Assembly: GCA_003254925.1 (NCBI GenBank)
Contig: QANZ01019886.1
Location: 24,349-88,348, forward strand
Length of the DNA: 64,000 nt
Direction: 5' to 3'
Source: Chamaecrista fasciculata
Taxonomy: Eukaryota > Streptophyta > Magnoliopsida > Fabales > Fabaceae
The first letter of the stretch is position 1, and each line of letters begins with the position of its first letter. Positions 23,169 to 33,991 of this stretch are shown piece by piece. The position numbers were made by a program, and so were the translations under genes. Under the pieces are notes generated by a model, which worked only from the letters and a program-made list of their open reading frames with translations, did no database searches and was not told the DNA's origin.

Positions 23169-23896
23169 GGTTGTCAAACTCGAGTTTTAATTCGTAAACT
23201 CGCCAAGTTTATCCCCTAATTTCGAGCAAACTCGTCACAAACTCAAAAATGACCCAAACTCGGGTAAACTCACAGCAAAATCGTGAACTCGTGTGAACTC
23301 GTGAGTTTACCTTAAACTCGGTGAGTTCACATTAAGTGTTATATTTTTTGTCAAAATTCAAATTTTGTCCCATATTTTTTGCTCAGTTCCCAATTTGGTC
23401 CCATATCTTTGGGTCAATCATATAGTTAGTCTTCTATCTTTAGGTCAGGTGCATAAATGGTCCTATATCTTTATAAAAGAATCAACTAACGATTGATCTT
23501 TTTGCAAATATATTGGACTGATTCTGCCACTTGACCGAAAAGATATAGGACCAAAAATGATATAGGACCAAATTGGGACCGTTTGTAAAGATATGGGACC
23601 AAACGTGCAACAAAATAGATACATGACCAAATTGGGAACTGAGCAAAAAATATGGGACCAAAGTTACACTTGGATAAGATAATGAGTTTATGACTATTTG
23701 AATTTTGAATAATAGTGTTATATTATGTCATATTTGTGTTTACTTTAATTTAATTTTACACTTAAAGTAAATGATTTATAGGTGTAAATTTTATTCTACA
23801 TACTTAGGTAAACTCGGCGAGTTTACGATTTGAGTTTGCGATCCGAGTTTACCCCCCTCTACGAGTTTACTTAAACTCTCGAGTTTGACAACCTTA
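23168..23896. mobile_element. TIR element, GGTTGTCAAACTCGAG ends, inserted in copia RNase H
   Basis: The left end GGTTGTCAAACTCGAGTTTT is answered by the inverted right end CTCGAGTTTGACAACC (23877-23893). The outer parts are made of AAACTCG-type short repeats. It splits the copia RNase H frame (KTKKQQTLSH on the left, AMAMTT on the right), so it is a later insertion. The target duplication could not be defined. A second fold-back element lies inside it. Confidence 0.7.
23345..23680. repeat. Fold-back MITE nested in the TIR element
   Basis: Arms GCTCAGTTCCCAATTTGGTC (left) and ACCAAATTGGGAACTGAGC (right, 23627-23645), built from repeats of GGTCCCATATCTTT. Same family as 4608-5008. Confidence 0.65.
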
Positions 23897-24030
23897 GTGC
23901 CATGGCTATGACAACACGAGTTGAAATGGTTGAATGCTACTCTGGCTGACCTTGGTATATCGCATTCAAAGGCCATCTCTCTCTCCAGTGTGATAGCCAA
24001 GTTTGTTGATAAAGGCTCATGATGAATGGA
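23897..24030 (+). pseudogene. Ty1/copia RNase H C-terminal remnant
   Basis: Encodes AMAMTT, then WLNATLADLG-like and SHSKAISLS text, then DSVIAKFVDKGS with a frameshift: the end of copia RNase H. A copy of the following DNA (from GTTTGTTGATAAAGGCTCAT) recurs at 26615 and 26818. Confidence 0.65.
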
Positions 24031-24524
24031 AAATTGGGAATGAGAAGGATTGGAACCCACGTGTTGTACCACAGGTTCTGACCTTTCACTTCCTCACCCA
24101 TCTTCAATTTTAGATCTGATATTGATCACACCCGTCGTTAGGTGGCCAAAAATATCGAAATTAATGCACTATAGTGGTGCAATCTGAGTCGATCTCTCGA
24201 GGAACTTTTGTGCAAAGTTTAAAAGCAAACGATACCAAATTATCACTAATCGGGTGAAGACAAGGGAAAGTTGTTCTTTAAATGTTTTTATATGACCTAA
24301 AACAATAATTAAATAAAGCAATAATATTTTTGGGTTTTTGACTAAAAGGACTAAAATGAAATTAATAATAATAAATGAGTTAAACAACCACAGAGAGAAA
24401 GGCAATAATAATAAATTAACGGATTAACCAAATTGAGAGAGTACCCGACAGAGCAATTGGATTAAGCAATCATCACTACTATAGATAAATGGAGCATCTC
24501 ACACAAATTATCCTAAGGTAGTCA
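24031..24524. other. Degenerate element DNA
   Basis: Probably the non-coding 3' part of the copia element followed by unrelated AT-rich repeat DNA (from about 24130). No gene recognised. Confidence 0.35.
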
Positions 24525-24532
24525 CTAATAAC

Positions 24533-25538
24533 CAAGGTTATTAAAACCGGACCGGCCATCGAACCGGATGAAGTAGGGGTTCAAGGTTCAATGGTCCAAC
24601 CGGGGTCGGACCGTTAATAATTAAATAAATTAAAAATAATATATTTAATTTAAAATAATAAAAATATACTAATAACTATTAAAAATACATAATAATTAAA
24701 CTTGCTTGAGTAAGAAAGTGAGAACTAAAAAGATACAAGATTAAATATTAGAGTGAAAACTACTAAATAACTTATTATTTTAGAGTCTAAACTTAATATG
24801 AAAAGAAATATATTAGGATAAAAATCAAATTTATTTAAATGTACTTATTTTAAACACTAATTAAATATATCTTGAAAAGAGAAAAATTTGGTAAGTTGTA
24901 ACTAAATAAATACTCATACAAAAAGTCAGAAAACAAATCAATGCTCAATTACTAATTGCATCATTCAATGCACCAATATTGCAACAAATCACAAACCCTA
25001 ATACACCACCTCCTTATTCACTTACACAGCGCCTCTCTAGTCTCCCATCTGCGTGCTTCTTCTTCTTCCTCTTCCTCTTCTTCCTTCATATTGTAGCACA
25101 AAAAAATCTCTTACACGGCGCCTCTCTAGTCTCCCATATCTCATCACTCACGCTTTCTCTCCTCTCTCTGTTTTCTGTGTTTGAATAAGTTTTCCTTTTC
25201 TTTTCCTCTCTCTCTCTCTCTCTCTCGCCGGAAACTTCACCGGCGACGATGGCCGGTACCACCAACCTCACCACCATCTGACACCTCGCCGACGAGATCC
25301 TCACCAACGTCTTCTCCATCATCCCCTTCTCTCTCTCTCTCGACCTCTCTCTCATCTGAACCGGCTGAACCCCTTGAACCGCCGGTTCTTACCGGTTTTG
25401 GCGGTTCAAGCCCGGTTCGCCCGGTTCTTCGCCGGTTCTCTGCACAGCCGGTTTGTCCTTCAACTCGGACCGGACTGGGGACCGAGTCGCGGTCCAACCG
25501 GTCGGACCGGCCGGTCCGGTCCGGTTTTGATAAGCTTG
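24533..25538. mobile_element. hAT-type element carrying an F-box gene fragment
   Basis: Ends CAAGGTTATTAAAACCGGAC and, inverted, CAAGCTTATCAAAACCGGAC. The sequence ctaataac flanks both sides exactly (24525-24532 and 25539-25546), an 8-bp duplication as in hAT elements. The sub-terminal right side is a dense array of CCGGTCCGGT/GAACCGG units (25350-25520). No transposase frame. The interior contains a leader and start region resembling an F-box gene. Confidence 0.8.
25249..25350 (+). pseudogene. Captured F-box N-terminal fragment inside hAT element
   Basis: After a CT-rich leader, an ATG opens MAGTTNLTTI, a stop (TGA), then HLADEILTNVFSIIPF. The phrase L-x-DEIL-x-x-VFS-I resembles the start of the F-box motif in plant F-box proteins (LPDEIL..VFSLIP). 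The stop replaces the residue before the F-box, and the rest of the domain is lost into low-complexity Ser/Pro/Thr text. Inferred to be host DNA picked up by the transposon; it is too short to name the source gene. Confidence 0.5.
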
Positions 25539-25546
25539 CTAATAAC

Positions 25547-26526
25547 TCAATGACTTAGATTAACAATGTTATCATGAAAATACCTCAAACAAGATAGTTC
25601 ATAACAAGAATTGAAAACCTTCATTAAATTGATGATAAAGAAGATCAAGAAACAAAATCTTTATAACAAATACCATTGTCAAAGCTATATATCTATAATG
25701 ATAACCAAACTAGTATAGACTCTAGGGTTACAATTAAGATATAATTAAAGAAGTAAAACCAAATTCTTAATCAAGAATCAGAATTCACAAATAGCTCCCA
25801 GGTCCAACTAGAAATCAAGAACAAGAAAGTAAACCCTAATTCTAGTGTGAGAAAAACTCCCTAAGTGTGAAACTCTAGTTCATGCATTGCTCCAATGCTC
25901 CTCCGGGTATGAGTGTTTAGCCGCTCATGGTGGACAGATGAACAACTTCAGAATTGACTGCCATGATTCCACAAAAGGTTCGCAAGAAGATGAGAATGGC
26001 TAATCATCGAGATAAAGAATGTGTAAACTCTCTCCAAGCAAGCGTCACACTCCAACTGACCTAAAGAACCATGATATATGAAAATTTCGGCTCAAACCAA
26101 GTAAATCTAGGTCAGAATCATCAAAATCGGGCTTGGGCCCATATAATTAAAGTAGCCGCAAATCCCGCCGTGGGACCTGCCGGCGGCGGTTTGGAGAGAA
26201 ACTTCAATTCGTATCGGTTTGGTCCCTGGCTCGTCTTTAAACATCTCTGAGCCTTCCTCGAAGTATTTCAGAACTTTGGACTTCATTAAAACCTACCAAG
26301 AACATCGAGAAACTAAGTGAATTCTCAAGATAAAGAGGATCAATCAAATAATAAAGATTAAACCCGAGAAAATCGCACAATTGATCACAAAATAGTCCAA
26401 ACAATCATCAAACCTCAAGACATCATATTTTATCATAAAAGGACATAAAGGCATGCAATTGAATCCCAAATGAATATAAAATGCCCTAAAATGTCACTAA
26501 AATATATGATGAAATATGGTCAGATC
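25547..26526. other. Repeat-like intergenic DNA
   Basis: AT-rich DNA with a GC-richer block near 26150-26210 (CCGCCGTGGGACCTGCCGGC). No coding frame or element ends recognised. Confidence 0.35.
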
Positions 26527-26933
26527 AGATATGTTTCCGAATCAATCCAATCATGCCCACATGTAATCTTGTAACACATCATCATTGCTTCAATTATGAA
26601 ACCCACGTTTCAAGTTTTGTTGATAAAGGCTCATAATGAATGGAAAATTGGAATTGAGAAGGATTGGAATCCACGTGTTGTACTACAGGTTCTGACCTTT
26701 CACTTCCTCACCCATCTCCAATTTCATATCTGATATGTTTCTGAATCAATCCAATCATGTCCACATGTAATCTTGTAACACATCATCGTTGCTTCAATGA
26801 TGAAACCCACGTTTCAAGTTTGTTGATAAAAGCTCATGATGAATGGAAAATTGGAAATGAGAAGAATTGTAGTTTGCAATTGTTTAATTCATTCTGCTTA
26901 CATGATGGAGATGATATTTGCATTGTCTTTACT
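26527..26933. repeat. Tandem duplication of a copia-flank segment (about 203-bp units)
   Basis: GATATGTTTCCGAATCAATC at 26527 recurs as GATATGTTTCTGAATCAATC at 26730, and the following 200 bp match, including GTTTGTTGATAAAGGCTCAT-type text. This text is also present once at 23999, after the copia RNase H. Confidence 0.7.
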
Positions 26934-27600
26934 ATTTGATGCAAGATCCAATTTTTAAGAAATTAGAAGAGAGAGAGAGAGAGAGATGAGAGATGTGTGA
27001 TTGTGATGTGTACTTACAAGTTGGGCAAAATAACATTTTATCCCAAGATAAAAATGAGTATTTACAAGTTGACCCAATATTCAGTGAAATGACAATTTTG
27101 TCCTTGTGATGTGTGATTGAATGTATTAGAGTATAGGTAATTATAGGTATATATATAGGGACATAATTGTAATTGAGTGTGTTTGATTATAAAAAAAGGG
27201 TAAATTACAAATTAAGTACTTATGGTTAGGCTGAATCTCACATCACTTCCTTGTGGTTTGAAAAATTGCACTTTAGGTACCTGAGATGTGCGCCGTTTAG
27301 CAATTAGGGTACCTGTGTTTTTGTTTCGTTAATTTGAAGGGAAAATGTTGACGTGGCGCAATCTTAGCCATCGATTTCCAATGTATCTTAATCGTCAATT
27401 TCTGTTGCATCTTAATCGTTGGTTTCTCTTGCATCTTAGTCGTTAGTTTCCACTCCAAGGTTAAAATCCCATTTTTGGCTCTCAAACTATGGGGTAAGTT
27501 TCATTTTGGTCATAAAAGCTATTTTTTGTTTCATTTTTGTCCTTAAACTTTCACATTTTTTCCGTTCTGATCTCTAAAATGTGATTTTATAGGAATTTTC

Positions 27601-30098
27601 TGTTGGGAATCCTAGGCGCCTCAAGCAGCGGAAGCAAAAACAAAAATAAAAAAAAAAACGCCTAGGTCCTAGAATTCCCGAACGGATCCGCTAGTAGAAT
27701 TTAAAACTTTTGGTTAGTGTTATACCTCACGTGTTTCAATCTGATGGTTGAACAAGGCGAGTTCCAAGGAGCCTACTCCCAGCGTTCTCCCTCTGCCAGT
27801 AATCCACACGAACAGTTTCTTTGAACACCGAGGTGCTAGCCTTCAATTCTTTTCTCCAAAAGAATTAGGGACCAATCTACAGACCTCTGACTTCAAGAAC
27901 TCTTCTTGAAACAGCAATTGAGGTGGCGCTTAGAAGAATCCCCCCACAAGAACTCCTTCTTGCCTATTCTTCTCTCACAAACCCTAATTATAGAGCTTAG
28001 TCGAAATTCCCTAACTCTTAAAGAAAGTCGACTTTCTCTTCTTGGGTGCAAAGGAATATTTTCTCTCTCTAACTCTTAGGAGGAAATCGAATTAGGGTTG
28101 CATAAAATTGCTTGTCATGCATTATGGTGCAAGTCGACTTGCCCATATATATATAGTCAAAATTTAGTGATTTAATTATTCCTAAAACAAAGATATTCTG
28201 ATAATATAATTATTTTAAGACTTGAATTTATAATTATAATATTACCTTAATATTATAATTTAAATTCAAATTGCAATCTTGGAGAATCAAATGAGAGATC
28301 AAATCTCTCATTGGGACCAACCATTCAAGCGCCATCTCCCTCCCCTTTTCCCTTGGAATTTTATAAATCAAAAACTTTCCTTATTTTTGATTTACCAAAG
28401 ATTCTGGGATGAGATCCTCACCAAATATTTTGAATTCAAATCTTTTGAAATCTCCATCAAATCTTTTGAATTCAAACTTATTATTTGAATTAATAAAACT
28501 ATTTTATTTATCCAAATAATCCTCATAGAGGCGCCAGCTTCATTATTTATTTAGGAATTTTATAATTCAATAATTTTCTAACTCTTAGGAACATTATCTG
28601 AATTATTTTCCTAATATTTAAATTGTAAATAATTAAGGGTAAATTACACTTTGGTACCCTGTAGTTTGACCCTATTTCACTTTGGTACCCTGTGGTTTGA
28701 AACTTGACACTTTGGTACCCTGTGGTATTCTCCATTAACACTTTGGTACCCTTTGGAGTTATTTTGTAATTTTAACCATGATAAATTTTACAAAAATTAC
28801 ATATTGACCCCAAAAAGTTTTTAAAAAATTACAAATAGGTCCCTAGATACATATTATCTAGGGACTAAAATGAAAACTATAAAAAAATTTAGGGGTCAAT
28901 ATGTAATTTTTGCAAAATTTATTATGGTTAAAATTACAAAATAGCTCCAAAGGGTACCAAAGTATTAAAGGAGAATACCACAGGGTACCAAAGTGTCAAG
29001 TTTCAAACCACAGGGTACCAAAGTGAAATAGGGTCAAACCACAGGGTACCAAAGTGTAATTTACCCAATAATTAATCTCCATTAATTAATAAACAATTAT
29101 TTATATTTAAATTTGTCCCACAAATCTAAATATGTCATCTGTAGATCAATTAAGACAAGACATAATGTCCCAGACATTTCCTCTGTGTCTTAAATCGTGT
29201 CACTCGCGTGACCCACGAATTAACCCTAATTCGTGTCCCTTTCAAATGGTGTTTTGTTCTTGCTCGTGTGTGACCCAGCAGGCCCCACGTGAAGTTGGCA
29301 GCATGTCATCCTCATGACCTACAAGTCGTGAGCAGACTCTAGCAAGCCATCACAACTACCTAAAACACGTGAGTAATCGTTTTTACTAAAACGACTTAAC
29401 CTCAGTACCTCCATGTCAGAGATCCGATTGTCCTACGATATCTTGGTCATGGACTAGGCACAGGAAAGTCATCCATAATCCAAACCAGAACTTTCTCGAT
29501 TCCCTGAGTAAGTCCCAATTCTTGAGTGGCCACTCTTTTTCCTGGACAGACTCATCGAGGGCGACAGTTAGATATCTCTCATCTGATGAGGGACAAAATC
29601 CCATTTTAGCCAATCCACATTCCACAGCAATGCAATCAACCAGGCCCGTACTTAGCCCTTATGACTACCCTGTTACGGGCAGCGTTAGACTAAGCCAAAG
29701 CCTGACAACTGCAACGCCGGAATAATGATGACCTCAGGTCTAAGGCATTGCTACAGGCGTACTAGGAGAGGCAAGCTGATGACTAAACCAATGCAGGACT
29801 CTCCGGGTCAGTCCAACAACTCGTAACCACCTTACGTAATTGCACCATGACTCTCGTCCCAGCATCTAGTGCATGCATCTCATGCACCGAGGTCATGCTG
29901 GTCTTAGTTCATTTTTGTTCCCACAAAAATAATCGACCAGGGACAAATTTAGATTAATTATCTCATAATTAATCATGGATGTTATCATAGTAAACATGCT
30001 AATAACATGATAACACATTAATTTATCTTCCATAAATTAATAATATGTTCACAACATATTTACATAAAACGATTGGCCCTAGGGCACAATCTCCAACA
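27601..30098. mobile_element. Solo LTR B
   Basis: Starts TGTTGGGAATCCTAGGCGCC and ends GGGCACAATCTCCAACA, flanked by ttttc (27596-27600 and 30099-30103). It is closely similar to LTR A at both ends. Without its inner MITE it is about 2.06 kb. No gag-pol follows, so it is a solo LTR. Confidence 0.87.
28637..29066. mobile_element. MULE-like fold-back MITE inside solo LTR B
   Basis: 430 bp, perfect-looking long inverted arms starting GGGTAAATTACACTTTGGTA. Each arm holds four repeats of CACTTTGGTACCCTGTGG at about 28-30 bp spacing. The 9-bp duplication aataattaa is exact (28628-28636 and 29067-29075). LTR A lacks it, so the empty site is also seen. Confidence 0.9.
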
Positions 30099-30225
30099 TT
30101 TTCACCATTATTTTTAGTCATAAATTAGAGATAAAAATTAACCACAAATTTATCTCCAATTTGTAATTAAGAATGAAAATTTCTCTTTCCCTCTTTTTTA
30201 ACTCACTTATTATTACATATTTGAG

Positions 30226-30391
30226 TAGGGGTGAACAAAAACATAAAAAATATAAAAAATAAATAAATGGGTAAAATAAAAAATATGTTTTTTTTTTAAA
30301 AATGAAGTAACTAAGTTTGGCTCGGCCAGGCCCGATGGCCCGCCCTTAGTTTAACCGGGTCGGATCTCAAGTCCAGCCCGTGATTACTCCA
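30226..30391. mobile_element. Small insertion with 9-bp duplication
   Basis: 166 bp starting TAGGGGTGAACAAAA and ending GTGATTACTCCA, flanked by atatttgag on both sides (30217-30225 and 30392-30400). The uninterrupted version of the target is seen in the sister element at 6730-6750. The interior holds a GGCTCGGCCAGGCCCGATGG block, typical of a known plant MITE style. Confidence 0.7.
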
Positions 30392-30854
30392 ATATTTGAG
30401 AGAGAAATGATTCATTTAATTATTTAGGTTCGAAATAGCAGCGTAAACCATATGAAATAACATTTTTGGATGAAAAACGAAACAAATATGAATGTTTGAG
30501 GACCAAAATGAAATAAAAAATAGTTTTAGGACCAAAGTGAAACTTAGCCCATAGTTCGTGGACCAAAATTTGATTTTTCACTGACTCACGTGAGCGCCAT
30601 GTCATCATTTTTTGTTAAAATTGACGGAATAAAACCACAGGTATCCTAATTGTTAAACGGCGCACATATCAGGTACCTAAAGTACAATTTTTCAAACCAC
30701 ACGGCAATGATGTGAGATTCGGCCTAACCACAGGTACTTAATTTGTAATTTACCCTAAAAAAAAATCATGATTATGATTTGATCAGAAAAAAAGTGCAAA
30801 TGAACATATTAAGATTATAATCAAAGCGCAATCGAACTGAGACTGAATCATCAC

Positions 30855-32107
30855 AAAGAATGTGTTATTTTTGGGGTTGCGTTATTGTTTGATGAGACAT
30901 CTGCATTATTTATATAGTTATTTGAGACATTCTTGAAGGAACATAGTGAAAAGAGGCCCCAGACCATCTTTACTTATCAAGACCAAGCAATGGCTAAAGC
31001 AATCCATGAGGTTTTACCTGATACATATATGGACTTTGCACATGGCATCTATCCCAAAATCGTAGCAAGCACTTAGGCTATTTGATGAAGGGTGAATCTA
31101 ACATTATATGAGACTTCAATGTTTGCATGTATAAATGTGAAGATGAGACAAAGTTTGAAGTAACTTGGAATCAGGCAATGGATTAAAGGGGAAATGGGCA
31201 TTTTGTTTTATGAAGAGAGCATTGACATTTGACATGCGGACCGCACAATTGAGCGAGAGTTTAAATTCAAAAGTCAAATACTATGTGAATCTGGATCTTG
31301 ACATTATCCAATTTTTCAAACAGTTTGAGCGAATAGTGGAGGATAAAAGATATAATGAATTGACACAAGAATTTGAAGGAAGAAATCAAATACCAAGAAT
31401 AAAATGTTTAAGCTCGCGTATGTTGCAACCAGTTTAAGAAAATGTACACTAGTAACATTTTAGATATATTCCAAGAATAATTTGACTTGTTCTTTGCTTG
31501 TTCTGTAAAGCAAAGAAAGGAAATTGGTTCTATGTTTGAGTAATCATTACTATGGATGGCTCCCCAAGCGAATGGGAAATTTGGTTTCATCCTCAAGCAT
31601 CCTCTATTAATTGAATGTGTAGGAAGTTTGAACGAGTTGATATATTGTGTTGCCATGCTTTGACTGTGTTTATTGTTAATAATGTGAAGATGATTCCAGA
31701 TTAATACATAGTGAAAAGATGGATAAGAATTGATAGAGATGGGACTATACATGATTTTGGAGGGAAGGAAATTAAGGAAGACAACAATTTGGATCGTACG
31801 TCTCAATATAGAAGTCTTTGGCACACTTTTGTTAAGATAGTTGCTGAAGTTTCAAGACTTAGATTTAGAGATGGGAGTGGAAAGCGAGAGAGATGCTCCT
31901 ATAGCTCCTACTAGCATTGACATGCCACAACCAACTGACATTAAGAAGGGACTTGGGTCTAGAAGAAGGATCCGTCCCAAGAGTTCACTTGAACCTCGAA
32001 ATAAGCAAAGGAAGGCTTCAAAACCCATGTCACAACCAGTTCCACAGTATGTCCCATATTCCCAAAGCCAACAGAGTCAACAAACCATAGGAAGTACCTC
32101 AAATTAG
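30855..32107 (+). pseudogene. FAR1-related (FRS5-like, MULE transposase-derived) pseudogene
   Basis: Intronless remnant of a FAR1/FHY3-family gene, transcription factors derived from Mutator-like transposases. Seen in order: NHHKECVIFGVALLFDETSA, FLKEHSEKRPQTIFTYQDQA then MAKAIHEVLPDTY (transposase core), MKRALTFDMRTAQLSESLNS, YYVNLDLDIIQFFKQFERIV, DKRYNELTQEFEGR, and a basic tail KKGLGSRRRIRPKSS ending at TAG 32105-32107. It has several stops and frame changes (near 30920, 31075, 31120-31190, 31436 and 31530-31700). The N-terminal FAR1 DNA-binding domain is absent; fold-back element 27198-30755 abuts its left end. Not functional as it stands. Confidence 0.8.
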
Positions 32108-33060
32108 TAGTTTATGAGAAAGTTTAGGAATTATTATTAATGAGGAAATACTTCTTTTTAGCACATTCGCACTTCAAGTCAAGTCCACAATGAGAATTTT
32201 GTACGGAACAACCAACAATTTAGTTATACAGCATTCCTGATGGTAAGATTTTTAATTTCCATCTATTTAGTAGTTTGTATGATATTTTACATGTTACTTA
32301 AGATTATTTATTTATTTATTTATTCAGGATCTCAATCAAAGATTGAACTTTTATGATCCCCTTCAAGGAATGGGCTTCATTAGAGAATCAAATAGTATAG
32401 GTCACAAGCTACGATGGATATTTTTGCTATTTCATTTACTTGGAGATTTTTTTGTATGATTGCTTTTGCTTTTAAAAAGTAAAGGAGACAAGTGGGAAAG
32501 AATAGACAACCTGATGAACAAAACATCTTTATTTTATGGCTAAATTGCACAAACACTTCCTGAGTTTTAGGTTGAGTACACATAACACCCTTGAGTTTTA
32601 AATTTGTGCAAATAGGACCCTTGAGGTTTTAATTACGTGTTATTAGCACCCTTATGCTAACTTGTCGTTAGATTTTACCGTTAAATGCCACATAATCGTG
32701 GGTATTATAGTAATTATGTTGAAATCTTAAAAAACTTACCCAAATCACTATACACTAATCATACAACCCGGCCCACCCACCCAACTCATACCCCTAATTC
32801 CAATATGCTAAAGCCAAGAAGCACAATCGTGAAGAAGATGTAGTGGAGACGCCGGAAAGAGAGAAAAGTTGAGAGAAGATCATTTGCTCTGCTAACCTAT
32901 CGAGAGTGAACCACCATAGCCACGTCGAGATAGAAGTCGAAAATCGCCTCGTGAAGCTAATAATCTTGTTACATTGTTATCTCCACCTTTCTATATTTTT
33001 CCTTTTCAAATAAGAATAATAAAAAAGCTATGTTGTGCCTCGTGAAGCTTGATGATAAGA
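32108..33060. other. Intergenic repeat DNA
   Basis: Contains a single arm of a fold-back-like repeat (32540-32720, CCTGAGTTTTAGGTTGAGT and CCCTTGAGGTTTT units) and otherwise no recognised gene. 32820-32960 has leader-like GC-richer text but no frame. Confidence 0.35.
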
Positions 33061-33407
33061 ATTAGGGGCCAAGTTTGTTTGTTTGTTTACATCTATCTAT
33101 TCTATATGTAGCTGATTACTTTCCAAGTAATATCATGCTTTTAATTCCTACTATACATAAATATCTTATGTTTTTCTGCCCAGTTGCACTCCACCTATAC
33201 CCTCTTTAACAATCGAATAAGTCCATATATTTTTTAGACATTTTTCCATCTTGGAAAAAATTAAGTAAGTGATAGTAAATGTAATATCATTTTATATGAA
33301 CATTATCCTTCAAATGGCAGATGAAGTGAATTAGCTCTTGGCCCCAATCGCGTATATATATATATATATTAATCCAAAAATAAATTACAATTGGAGACTG
33401 AATAATT

Positions 33408-33991
33408 GATCCCAAGAAAGTCATTAACGCAATTTATCAAACATTCCAAATTGATGCAAACAGTAAACTAGCTCCTCCATTAATTGAATTGATGAAGATG
33501 CTTTTTGATGTGGAAACTTACAGGTATTAAACAAATGGCATCTCCTGTTTTTTCTATTGGTGAAGCAACATTGAATTTCGAGTTTCACAGGGCTGCCATG
33601 ATGGAAATTGAAATTAATGTCTGAAATGGTGCTTGGAAAACTGAGCAAAAGTAATATTCAAAAGGGTATGTGCATGGTTTTCTATATTCGTTTTATTTGG
33701 TAATTTGATTATTTGCCTAATTTACATTCGCTATGGCAACAAGAAGCAATCCAGCGGTGTGTATTATGTATATACTGGCTGATAATTATGATTTTTTTTC
33801 TATTTTTTGTTTTATTTTGTCCCTTTTTAAGGTTTGAAGCTTTAACTGTGATACAGAACTTGTTAAAAACTCATAATCTTGATCCTTCCGTCAGAGAAAG
33901 CTTACTTATTAATTCCAGCAATCGATTTTTCACTGTGATCCCTTCTATCCATCCACATATTATTAGAGATGAGAAAGATTTTAAGTCAAAG
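33408..33991 (+). pseudogene. Captured fragment of a PARP3-like gene, three exons
   Basis: Exon a, 33408-33523: KLAPPLIELMKMLFDVETYR, donor CAG|GTATT. Exon b, 33591-33665: AAMMEIEINV, then after a frameshift SEMVLGKLSKSNIQKG. Exon c, 33832-33991: [40 protein letters not shown], then KDFKSK with donor AAG|GTACAC. These match the PARP regulatory domain of plant poly(ADP-ribose) polymerase, nearest to PARP3 by memory ([50 protein letters not shown]). Introns are retained, so the copy came from DNA, not mRNA. The frame is broken in exon b and the catalytic domain is absent. Confidence 0.85.

Larger units (their letters stand above)
27463..30580. repeat. Second fold-back element (TTTTGGTCCTCAAA family) inside the outer one
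   Basis: The left arm at 27463-27600 (TCTCAAACTATGGGG and GTCCTTAAACTTTCACA) is answered by 30480-30578 (CCCATAGTTCGTGGACC). The interior right of the solo LTR (30104-30225) matches the interior of 6404-6925. Split by solo LTR B at 27600/30099. Confidence 0.65.
27198..30755. mobile_element. Fold-back element (outer level of nested insertions)
   Basis: Arms GGGTAAATTACAAATTAAGT (27198) and ACTTAATTTGTAATTTACCC (ending 30755) match over roughly 150 bp, including GCGCCGTTTAGCAATTAGG and its inverse. The flanks are A-rich (taaaaaaa on both sides), compatible with an 8-9 bp duplication. It is interrupted by a second fold-back element, a solo LTR, a third MITE and a small insertion. It lies immediately left of the FAR1-type pseudogene. 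Confidence 0.7.

Noticed and set aside
25086-25558. Long overlapping frames on both strands, Arg/Ser/Pro-rich
   Set aside because: Low-complexity CT and CCGG repeats inside the hAT element; only the short F-box-like piece is meaningful.
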